A stretch of 64,000 nucleotides of DNA from Adiantum capillus-veneris (lineage: Eukaryota; Streptophyta; Polypodiopsida; Polypodiales; Pteridaceae): assembly GCA_014529385.2 (NCBI GenBank), contig CM043961.1, forward strand, positions 14,088,978 to 14,152,977. The letters are read 5' to 3'. The notes under the pieces were generated by a model. The model saw only the letters and a list, made by a program, of their open reading frames with translations. It was not told the origin of the DNA and did not search any database. Position numbers and translations under genes: made by a program. Of the stretch, positions 23,361 to 32,759 are shown piece after piece; positions within the stretch are counted from its first letter, which is position 1; each line of letters begins with the position of its first letter.

Positions 23361-23459
23361 TTGGTACATGATCTTTTGTTATATAATATATTTGTTCATT
23401 GATTCTCGTATAATTATTCTTCTAGAGATATAATTTACGTCGTTTTATTGATAATCTCT

Positions 23460-23890
23460 CGTTGATACCATAGTGATTTTGATGGTACCATGATGATGTT
23501 TTTTTAGTACTTTGATCATGGTGATATTTGTTGATACCATGATGTTATTTTGTTGATACCATGGTTATTCTCGATGATACCATGATGATATTTCGTTGAT
23601 ACCATGGTTATTCTCGGTGATACCATGATGTTGTTTCGTTGATTCCATCGTTATTCTCGGTGATACCATGATGTTGTTTCGTTGATACCGTGGTTATTCT
23701 CGGTGATACCATGATGATATTTTGTTGATACCATGGTTATTCTCAATGATACCATGATGATATTTCGTTGATGCCATGGTTATTCTCGGTGATATCATGA
23801 TGCTTTTTATTGATACCATGATGATTTATTTATTTTATTGATACAATGATGATTTTTTGTTAATACTTTGATTATATTCATTGATACCAC
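23460..23890. repeat. GATACCAT-rich minisatellite inside SLTR-G
   Basis: Alternating GTTGATACCATGGTTATTC and GATACCATGATGATATTTC units form a composite repeat of roughly 63 bp, about six to seven times. There is no coding potential. Confidence 0.88.
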
Positions 23891-24562
23891 TACGTTGAAA
23901 AATGTCGTTTTATGTAGTATATACACATATCATTTGCATCACGTAATCACACATATTGTACTTTTATGTTCATACTTTATGTACCATATGTTTTTGTGTG
24001 TATATATGTCGTCAAAAGAGTGGCATGGCGAACCTTCTCTTATGGCATTGTGAACGTAATTATTTCACTAACGATGCTAATAATTTTCATGCTATGTTTT
24101 TTGAGTCTATGATCTATGTAGGATTGATCAAAGAATTGATTTTATGAAGACAAACTTGGTGACAATAAAAGGTTTATGAAGACATGTTTGGTGATGCCAT
24201 ATTGATGAAGACATGTTTGGTGATGCCCTGTTGATGACAATCTACACAGCAGATTCACGGAGTCACTTCTGATTGTGAGCTAATCGATAGCCCTTACACC
24301 TCTTTATTGAACCTTTGTATTCATTATTGTATTTGATAGGATAGGAGTAATGTAACTCCTCATAAAACATTCATTGTAGAAGGAGTGATGTAGCTCCTCA
24401 TAAAATACTCATTGTAAAAGGAGTGATGTAGCTCCTCATGAACATTTGTACATTCAATGATTTTTATAATATAACGGTGGCTGTATATAGACTTGTGGGT
24501 TTTTCCCTTGATGACCCAAGGGTTTTTTCATCCACAGTTAGGGACGCTTATTTGAGTAGGGG

Positions 24563-24704
24563 TGTTGAGCTTATATGTGAAGCTACTTAATATATGGCTT
24601 CTCTATATATGGCACCCAGGTCCCCTCTATATATACATCATCTCATGTCTGTATTCTACACACTTTGGGGTTTTATTTTTGTGCTCTCTCTTTCTCTCTC
24701 AATA
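24563..24704 (+). repeat. 3' LTR of SLTR-G
   Basis: Same length as the 5' LTR and about 95% identical. Its last bases are CAATA instead of CAACA, a C-to-T change in the terminal CA. Confidence 0.92.
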
Positions 24705-25064
24705 GTGATGATGCTGATTGTTTTGCTTGAGGGCTTTGTTTGTTTGGCATTGAAACTGCTTGCTTGTGGATTCGCTAGAAGAGGCATCATACGAGCGAGT
24801 TTGTTTTGATTTCCATACCCACTTGACATTTTTTGGTTATCGAGGGTGGTGTTCCAGTGGCCTAGGTTGTCCAACAAAAGCCGTAGGCCATTTGGCGAGG
24901 TCAATTTTTTGTGGAGGCAATGTAGGTGAACTTGTATGGTTTTGTTGTTTTGGTATCCACAATTTCTTAGGATTGGTTTGCATGATGGATTTTTTAACCC
25001 ATATTTTCTTGACCACGATTGTGGAATATCGTTGAACTGGTGTATGTGGCAATGGTAGAGGTTC

Positions 25065-25690
25065 TCATACATGGTCTGTTTGTACAAAGGGCATGGAAAA
25101 AGATTGGTCCTCTTGTTTGAGTTGTAAGGTATTGTCTTGCCAGTTTGGTGTGTCTTGATAAGTGCGCATCCACGGCACCCCCAGAATAACTGCTTCGTGA
25201 AGATGCTGATCGTCGACCACATGAAACTGATGCGGATAAACTATTCCATCAATAGTGATTGGTAAACTTATGTGGCCCGGACTGTCCATTGTGCCTTTGT
25301 TTTCTACTTTGAACCCCATCGTGTTTGGCATTAGAGGTTCCGACGTAATTTTTTTGAAAGTGGAGTAGTTAACTACATTAGCTCTGGCCCAGTGTCCACT
25401 AATGCTTGCTCGGTGGTGCCATCGGCAAGTTGTAAATTAATGCGTAGATCCATTCCTCCGAACCATGTAGCTACCGTTTGTTTGAATGTTATCGGAGTAG
25501 TATTGATACCATAATTTTTTTGAAAGTGGAGTAGTTAACTACATTAGCTCTGGCCGAGTGTCCACTAATGCTTGCTCGGTGGTGCCATCGGCAAGTTGTA
25601 AATCAATGCGTAGATCCATTCCTCCGAACCATGTAGCTACTGTTTGTTTGAATGTTATCAGAGTAGTATTGATACCATCGTTCTAATGTG
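25065..25690 (-). pseudogene. Gypsy-A retropepsin-like domain C-terminal to integrase (PR2)
   Basis: Downstream of the integrase the minus strand reads GGMDLRINLQLADGTTEQALVDTGPE, i.e. an aspartic-protease active site LVDTG at about 25400. After a frame change come SPGHISLPITIDGI, YPHQFHVVDD, LHEAVILGVPWMRTY and DTPNWQDNTLQL. The order DTG, beta-rich middle and ILGxPWM is that of a complete retropepsin monomer of about 110 residues. A 166-bp tandem duplication (25350-25682) repeats the active-site segment and shifts the frame. Gypsy-B has the same domain at the same place. Canonical proteases lie before RT, so this is a second, C-terminal one. It could process the extra ORF or be a relic; no function is shown. 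Confidence 0.78.
25350..25682. repeat. 166-bp tandem duplication within Gypsy-A PR2
   Basis: The segment from TTTTTTTGAAAGTGGAGTAG to GTATTGATACCAT occurs twice, period 166 bp (for example GAAAGTGG at 25356 and 25522), with only a handful of differences. 166 is not a multiple of three, so it breaks the reading frame. Confidence 0.92.
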
Positions 25691-25759
25691 CTTTTCTCCA
25701 AAAGTTTGCTTGCTCCTTGCGCTTTAATATTCTGATTTTGGATTCCTATTGTGCCTGTT

Positions 25760-26530
25760 GTTTGAGCGTATACATTAAAACTTAATCCCCTTTTTGAAAC
25801 TCCTTGCTAATCACGTGTTGATCATGGAAAGCCTTCATTTGTTTTTTTTGAGCATATATCCCAGCTACTATCGCTCTAAGTCGGGTTGCATCTAATTGTT
25901 CCAGGCTATCTAGTCTCAGGTTATCTAGTCTCTTCGATTGCTGATGGCCCGTCCATCCTAATTGTGTTGCCACTCTTAGGGTTTTGATTAAGAATTCCAA
26001 TGGTAGAATCACATTAATCCCGAATACCAGGTTAAAGGGAGTCATATCGATGGAAGTTTTAAAAGCTACTCTGTAAGCGCATAAGGCTGTGTATAGCTTT
26101 TGATCCCAATCATTTCTTGAGTCACTGACTATTTTGGTGAGTACGATGCATAAGATTTTGTTGGTACTCTATGCTTTCCCGTTAGCTTGCGGATGATAGG
26201 GTGCTAATTTGTGATGGACCACCATGAACTTGTCAAGGAGGCTTTCAATGACGTCATTTAAAAAGTGTGTTCCCCTATCACTCACTATTTCTATGGGTAG
26301 ACCATGTCTTGTAAAGATGTGTCCAAAAAGGAACTGAGCTGTAGTTCTTGCATCATTTTTTGGGTCACCTTTTCTTTCACCCATTTTGTCATGTAGTGTG
26401 TTGCTACTGTGATTTATTGTGCATGCAACCTATATCCTGGAGGTATGATGGGACCAATGAAGTCAATTCCCCATTTGGCAAAATCACGTACCCCCATCAT
26501 TGGCCTTAATGGAATTTAGTCTCTCCATAG
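25760..26530 (-). pseudogene. Gypsy-A integrase core and C-terminal part
   Basis: Core motifs are KWGIDFIGPI (about 26460), ATHYMTKWV, GLPIEIVSDRGTHF (about 26290) and LAPYHPQANGKA (about 26180), carrying the D-D positions and the region of the Glu. The end of the core and the linker follow (TPFNLVFGINVILPLEFL, then HDQHVISKEFQKGD to 25782). Several stops and frame changes are present, for example near 26165 and 26050. No chromodomain follows; PR2 does. Confidence 0.88.
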
Positions 26531-27330
26531 GGGTGGTTTTGTGCATTGACATTCATCACATAATTTGACATAGGTATTTGCATCCATAAATAAGGCTATC
26601 CACCATATGCTTGAGTGTAGCACGAGCTTCACCGTTTTATTAGCAGAGAAATGTCCCCCTGGCTGTCCTCAGTGTGCTTGTTCTAAGATAATGTAATATT
26701 CGCTTTCTGTAGCACATAGCTGTAGTAGTTTTTCCTTTCCCTGCCTATACATTTGGTTGGCAATGAGCAGATAGTGTTTGGCCTCTTCTTCTACAGTTTT
26801 CATTCTTGCCTTGCTTCATCCCTCTGGGAAGGTCTTATTTTTTAAGTACTCAGCTATGTGAGTACTCCATTTGGGTGCTTGAACTACTCAAAACAGGGTG
26901 GAATGTTCCATCGGAGATTGTTTTGTAAAGCTATCACATGATCTTACATATGTATGGACACTGTGTTCCATGTTTGGCCACTAGACTCCCAGTCTCTTTA
27001 AAGCTGTTGGTCTGTCTGCGTTTCTCCATTGTGAAATCCCATATTTTGTATATGAGAATGTTTAAGGTAGTAGGTGGATTCTTCGGGCTGTACACATAGT
27101 CTCAATATCCCATCCTTACCGTGCTTGTACAGTCGTCCTGCTAAAAGCTGGAGATTTTGTGTTTGATGTATAATTGATGGTTGTCTATCTATCTGTAATG
27201 ACCCGATTGTGAGTAGAGGAATGACCTCTTCACTCCATCTTGAGACCATTTTGATGTTAAAAAGATACGAATCGGGAAGATCATCATCGACAACCTCAGA
27301 TGCTTCTCCATGAAACACTCGTGAAAGATG
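26530..27330 (-). pseudogene. Gypsy-A double linker plus H2C2 zinc module before integrase
   Basis: Module 1 (about 27330-26890) reads VDDDLPDSYLFNIKMV, LLAGRLYKHGKDGILRLC and then a His-His segment (KHSHIQNMGFHNG) and RSCDSF, where the second Cys seems lost. Module 2 (about 26890-26530) reads PKWSTHIAEYLKNKTFPEG, NQMYRQGKEKLLQLC, EQAH and GGHFSANKTV, and ends KLCDECQ, a clear H2C2 finger. Both modules share the pattern L(Y)xxGK(D/E)..L.LC....E, so they look like a duplication of one linker-finger unit. The same double arrangement occurs in Gypsy-B at 48500-49290. Confidence 0.75.
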
Positions 27331-28660
27331 ATTTGCTCGTGTGTGTGTGTGTAGTCCTCTTTTTTACAACTACCGTGAAGTTAAACTCAGGCAATAGTAT
27401 AAACCAACAAACAATTCTTCTGGTGTTGTAAGGTTTGTTTTACTATATATAGCAGTGCTTGGTGATCCACAAAGAAAACAAGTTTTCAAGAAGGTAGTGT
27501 CTAAATTTCTTGATAGCATACATCATCCCCAAATCTTCTCTTTCCGTAGTGGTATAATTTTTCTCTGCGTTGTTTAGTTGCCAACTAGAGTAGCAAATGG
27601 GAAAATCTATTTGGCTGGGCTAATATACATCCGATGGCATAGGTTGATGCATCAACATGAACATGAAAGATTTTGCTCCAGTCAAGGGCTTGCAAAATTG
27701 GAGCCAAAATTAATTGCTGCTTCAAGTTTTAGAAATCCTGTTTGCATTCTTTTGTCCATTCAAAGTTAGCAATGAGGGTGTACAATGGCTTAGCTATTAC
27801 AGCATACATATATATGAAATGCCTGTAGTACCCACAATGCCCTATAAATGCTTGCACTTCCTTCATCTTCGCTGGTCTCGGTAGTGCGGAAATTATTTAT
27901 ACCTTCTCTTGATCAGTGAAAATTTCATTTTTGGACACAATGTGGGCCAAAATTTTACCTTGTCTTACCATGAAGATGCATTTTTCCAAGTTTTAAGCAA
28001 ATACGATACGTTCTGCACTTTTCAAAGACTTTTCCTAGATGAGTTATTTGGTCACTTCTTTGATGAGAATCAACAAAGATCATCCATGTAAATCTCTAGA
28101 AATTGTCTGAGATATTCTTTGAATGCATGACTCATTTATCTTTGGAATGTAGCAGGGGCATTGGTCAGGCTGAAAGGCATTACCCTGTAGGAAAATATAC
28201 CCCACTCTATTGCAAAAGCTATCTTCTGCTGATCTTTTACTTTAATTGTCAACTGATTGTAGCCTGAGAACCCATCCAGAAAACTATAGGCCTCTTTCCT
28301 TGCTACCCTCTCAATAACATGATCCGTTATTGGTAGTGGATAGTTATCCCTGATGGTGGATGTATTTACCTGTTTGAGGTTTACACAAGACATGCATTTT
28401 TCCATTCTTTTTGGATACTACCCGAATAGAGGGCACCCAATTCATGTGTTCAATCTTGTAGATAAACTCGGCATCCTTCAATTTTTCTATCTCTTCCTTA
28501 ATTTTCTTGGCAAAAGTCTCATTGTACATGTAATTATGTTTTCTGCATGGTCTGGCATCATTTTTAAGGGGTATTGTGTGCTGATAGATCTCATGATCTA
28601 TCCCCTTTAGATCTTTGTATGACCATGCAAAGATATCTTTGTATTGTCTGAGCGTATCGA
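27330..28660 (-). pseudogene. Gypsy-A reverse transcriptase and RNase H
   Basis: RT runs from about 28610: YNETFAKKIKEEIEKLKDAE, VRVVSKKNGKM, CVNLKQVNTSTIRDNYPLP, FLDGFSGYNQLTI, YRVMPFSLTNAPATFQR (28136) and then EIYMDDL (about 28080), an intact YMDD box. The thumb and connection follow (LEKCIFMVRQGKILAHIVSK, VQAFIGHCGYYRHFI). RNase H contains HVHVDASTYAIGCILAQ (about 27660) and LVFFVDHQAL. Frameshifts and stops occur near 28400, 28130, 28060 and in RNase H. The family is the non-chromodomain gypsy group (Tat/Athila side). Confidence 0.9.
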
Positions 28661-30110
28661 CTAGAAGTGCTCTTCTTTGTCACTAAGGTCCGTGGCGATG
28701 TATGCCGGTTTAAGCTCCCCACCTTGTTTTTCTAAGTTGATGCATTTAGCTTTTTCAAGCCCATCGTATGAAGTTCTTGGTTCTTTGGGATCTCGTTTGG
28801 GTTTTTGCACCATGATTTTCCTGTCTTGAATAATATACTTCTTATAGTGGGAAGGTGCATCAAAGTTATCATCGTTTGATTCCTCGTCAGTTTCCACTTT
28901 TGTTGTCCAAATTTCCTTCAAGGCTCGTTTCAGTTCATTGTATTTAATTTTGCGCTCCATTTTGGACAACTTTGTCGATTTTTTGGAATTTCTCTTTTTT
29001 TGTTGTTTTTGTGTGTTCTTCTTTTTCGTTTTTGTTTGGTTGAGTCAGTTTTCATGTATCTCTTTGATATCCCATCTTTGAGGCACTTACTTGCTTCTAC
29101 TAACCTAAAGTACTACGTTTTGTCGGCTCACAGAGGTACTGAGTCTTTGTTGGGCTTGTTTTGGTTGTTTCTGCATTTATCTCGGTATCTGTGTTGTCTT
29201 CGAGGATTTTGGTTCGGGAAATCATAGTAGATCACCCGTCGATCCTTCCGTTTGATGTTCTCACTTGAGCTATTAAATAGCTCATCATCTGCATTGTCCT
29301 CTAACATCCTATCAGTCGAGTCCTGGAAATCATCTTCATTTGTTTGGTCAAGGTCTCTTGTTACTGAGATTTCATCCACTATGCGTCGACACTCGACAAT
29401 CCCCTCCTTGTCAAGGACTTCCCATTCTAACTTCGGATTTAGGCTGACACCCAACATCTAGAATGGAATGATATTATATCCTTCCTCATCGCAAAATTTG
29501 GTGAGGGTCACCTCGTTTTTACAAACATCAAGAGTGGCTAGTATCTGTTGCCACTCCAAAAGGTTCGAACATCTCTTCTGGAAAAGGCTCTGGTATATAT
29601 GCCTCGTCTTGTGTACTCCTATCAAGAATGCAATTTTTCCTTTTTAAAATATTACCTTCGGAAGCTTCTCCTGTCCACTAGTGAGCTTTGTTCTGCAGCC
29701 AAGCCGGTATTCCCCCTTCTTGGTCAGTTGTGGAGTTCAAGTCTTCTCCTGGGGTTTGTTCTACATCTCTATTGCTATGATCTATGACACTAATGTTTGT
29801 AGTGACATCCTTGTTCCTTAGATAGATATCTTTAGCCTCTCTTTCTCATACCCCGAATGAGGATACATTAAGCACCTATCATCTTGGGTTTTGTTAGGCT
29901 TTAGCCTTGAATTGTAAGCTTTTAAAATTGCATCAAAAGGTTTGAAAACCTTTTCTACCAAGACAAATCCTCCCGATGGTATAACCAATGGTTTTTTTAT
30001 CTCCTTGTTTCTCTTAAGGTCTCTTTCCCTTTGCAGTTGTTCCTCTGTTTGCAGTAATTTGATTTCCAATTCTGTTTTTTCTTTTTCTCTTTTGGATTTC
30101 ATCTTGTCTC
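28661..30110 (-). pseudogene. Gypsy-A region between gag and RT; canonical protease missing
   Basis: Acidic and Lys-rich stretches align with Gypsy-B: 28969-28661 (SHYKKYIIQDRKIMVQKPKR) with B 50830; 29457-29128 (RVIYYDFPNQNPRRQ) with B near 51200; EPFEWQQILATLDVC (about 29550) with EPFEWTQILATMDVC in B; and 30102-29818 (SGGFVLVEKVFKPFDAI) with B near 52900. The B protease segment (about 1.1 kb, with DSG) has no counterpart in A between the last two blocks, near 29815. So A has lost its canonical protease by deletion or never had it here. Confidence 0.7.
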
Positions 30111-30299
30111 GTTTTTCCTTCTAGAATTTCCTAGGGGTTTGGACATACAAATTTTCTATCTCTGTTTGGCTGGCTGGGACGTTCCTTGCTGCCTCATGTG
30201 CTTAAGCTCTAGTTACTGCGTTTATCGTAATGTTTTGGTGTTTTTTCTAATCCACTTGAGCTTGGCACAATCCCCATCTTGTTCATGGTTGCTTTCCCT

Positions 30300-32750
30300 T
30301 TGTTGTCAGGGTTTTTTAGATAATGTGGAATGAGATGGTCAGTGGTACATCCATCACCGTGCTATGTATGAGGGCTCGGGCATCTCTTAAGGAATTATCC
30401 ATGGATTGTGTCCCTCGGGAGCATATGCATTCCCATCAAATCCCCTCTTGTAGGTATTGTCTAAATCTTCCCAATATGAGACTACTTGGACCATACTCTG
30501 ATCAGAAGGTGGTTCTATGTGTTGAGATATCCTTATCATAGCCCTATTTTCTTGGGGTAAGGGAGGTTGATGTCCCAACACAGGTTGAGGTTTTTCCTAC
30601 CCTAGGATTGGGTTATTTGGCCCTACTTGGTACCTTGGAGGGGGTGGAAATTGTTGCCCTCCATGTGGTCCGTATTGTCTCTCTCTGACATAGTTCCGAT
30701 TATAGAAAAATTCATGGGTTTCATGGTTTTTCCGTTTTTGTTCGGTAGCACACCACTTTAGTACTTGTTGCTGTGCGTTTACTCCTTGCCTTTCTGGAAG
30801 GTTGCACCAATGGGTTGGATGATCTCCTCCACAAGTGTTGCATTTTTGGGTAGGCAGTTGTCATGTGTTTGGGTTCGTCATGTTTCCTTGGTTTATCCTT
30901 CTAATCACTTCCTTGATCATTTGATCAACGTCCGACACAGTTGGGTTTTGCTCGCCCAATTTTGTCATGGACTCACTAGTGGTTGAAGAGGTGCTACATG
31001 TTCCCTGATCTGTGTCTTTAGTCACCTCCACATATGCCTTGCAATTATCTACCAGATACAATGCCTCTTTTGTGACTTGCTCAAAAGTTACCCATGCCTT
31101 CAAGTACAAGTCCTTTTTGAGCGTGTCATTTTGCAATCCTTCTATGAAAAGGACTGACAGTCTCTCATCCTGAGGTAGTTCTTAAGCAGGGCATCTTTCT
31201 ATATACTCCTTGAAACAAAGCGATGCTTCCTTCACTTTATCTTTCTCATTTTGCCTAAATGCATAGATTTGGGAGACAGTGTTATGCTTGATCCCCCTCT
31301 TTGAGAATTCCTTTGAGAATTCCTCAGCAAACTCTTGGAGAAGTTTCTCAATACTTGGTAATCCAAGTTTTTTAATGGTTGGAGCCAATTCAAAGCAATC
31401 CATTCTAATGTCAGCCCAAAACCTTCATATTGAGTATGGAAATCAGTTACCTATTCTGCTCTCAACACTTGTTTGAAGATCCAAACATGGGCATACGGAT
31501 CTCCTGATCCATTATACATTTTCGGTATGCATTCTTCCACCTAAGATGGTCACATACGTATGGCCTGTGCAACCATTCTAACAACACCTGGTCCTCCAAG
31601 TGTGGTTTCTCTAGGTTCATAATCTCCTCTTGCGTGGTACTACCAGTGGTATCCTATCCACTATACGTTCGTCAAGTCGATTTCATGTAATAGTCGGAGG
31701 GATTCTAGTGGTGTAAGTGACATAAGGAACAATGCTGTCCCTATGTGTGTTTATGGAAGCCCTAGACCCCGTTGATCCTAAAGGTTTTGTGTTTGGGACC
31801 CGTACATGTCCAAAAGACTCCTCCACCCTGGTTTTCATTGGGCATACATGTACACTCTCAGGTCTTGTGTGAGTAGTTGTGGTTTTTACCTCTATTGGAT
31901 TTACATAGTATTGGTGGAGTGGTCCCGCAAAATATGTATATTTCTCTAATTCCTTATGATCCATTGGAGAGTAGTTTTGGCCATACAAGTTTTTACGGTC
32001 AATCAATTCCTTGATGCGGGGTTTGTCACATCTGTAATAGAGTGTTTGTTCTCCATTGTTAAACTTATATAGCCCCATATAAGTGTTGTCTATATTAAGG
32101 CGCTCTGTCTCATTGGTGCATCTGAGTACCACGTTTTGTTTCTCCATTTTGGGTGGCTCATCGGTCATCTTGTTATCTACCTTGTCCTTGGTGCCATTCA
32201 TCCCCCATTTATCCACAATAAAAGGGTTATGAACCACTAGGTACATCATCCCCTCTCGATCAAAATATCTATCCCCATCATAATCGACATCTGTAATAGA
32301 GTGTTTGTTCTCCATTGTTAAACTTATATAGCCCCATATAAGTGTTGTCTATATTAAGGCGCTCTGTCTCATTGGTGCATCTGAGTACCACGTTTTGTTT
32401 CTCCATTTTGGGTGGCTCATCGGTCATCTTGTTATCTACCTTGTCCTTGGTGCCATTCATCCCCCATTTATCCACAATAAAAGGGTTATGAACCACTAGG
32501 TACATCATCCCCTCTCGATCAAAATATCTATCCCCATCATAATCGACATCTACAAGTTCTCGGAACTCGCTCGGCTTATTTTCCAATTTAACACAGTAGT
32601 GGTCCATTCCATCCTTATAGATTTTGGCTTAAGCACGTTTTCAAATTGGAACTTCAAATTCTCCCTTTTTTCATCAAATGTAGGCTGAGAAGGACCTTCC
32701 CCCATCAGAGTTGTTCCCTTAGGGTTCGACTTGTTAGAATCCTCAGCCAT
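30300..32750 (-). pseudogene. Gypsy-A gag (broken)
   Basis: The N-terminus MAEDSNKSNPKGTTLMGEGP (32750) shifts frame near 32610. A conserved region follows: CVKLENKPSEFRELV, YDGDRYFDREGMMYLVVHNP, FIVDKWGMNGTKDK and YTYFAGPLHQYYV. The same region is found in Gypsy-C gag; I do not recognise it. The capsid-like retrotransposon gag domain is at 31403-30861 (EFAEEFSKEFSKRGIKHNTV, SVLFIEGLQNDTLKKDLYLK, EQVTKEALYLVDNC). A zinc knuckle CNTCGGDHPTHWC (CX2CX3HX4C) lies near 30820, then a Pro/Gln-rich tail. A 259-bp exact tandem duplication (32029-32548) and stops near 31680 and 30850 disable it. Confidence 0.88.
32029..32548. repeat. exact 259-bp tandem duplication in Gypsy-A gag
   Basis: CATCTGTAATAGAGTGTTTG begins at 32029 and again at 32288, and the two copies read identically to the end (CATAATCGACATCT). 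Period 259 bp, not a multiple of three. Absence of any difference that I can see points to a recent event. Confidence 0.95.
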
Positions 32751-32759
32751 GAGGCTGTA

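Larger units (their letters stand above)
22394..24704 (+). mobile_element. SLTR-G: small non-autonomous LTR retrotransposon with internal tandem repeats
   Basis: Two 142-bp LTRs (22394-22535 and 24563-24704) begin TGTTGAGC and differ at about 7 positions. The 5-bp target duplication GTGAT lies at 22389-22393 and 24705-24709. The primer site directly follows the 5' LTR and a purine tract (GAGTAGGGG) precedes the 3' LTR. The 2-kb interior has no gag or pol. It is built mainly of a ~170-bp repeat (about five copies) and a shorter GATACCAT-rich repeat. Such elements must be copied by proteins from another element. Confidence 0.93.

Noticed and set aside
24656-25222. 188-residue open frame on the minus strand as an independent gene
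   Set aside because: Its right part overlaps PR2 in another frame and its left part runs across the SLTR-G 3' LTR. It is a shadow of the pol tail.
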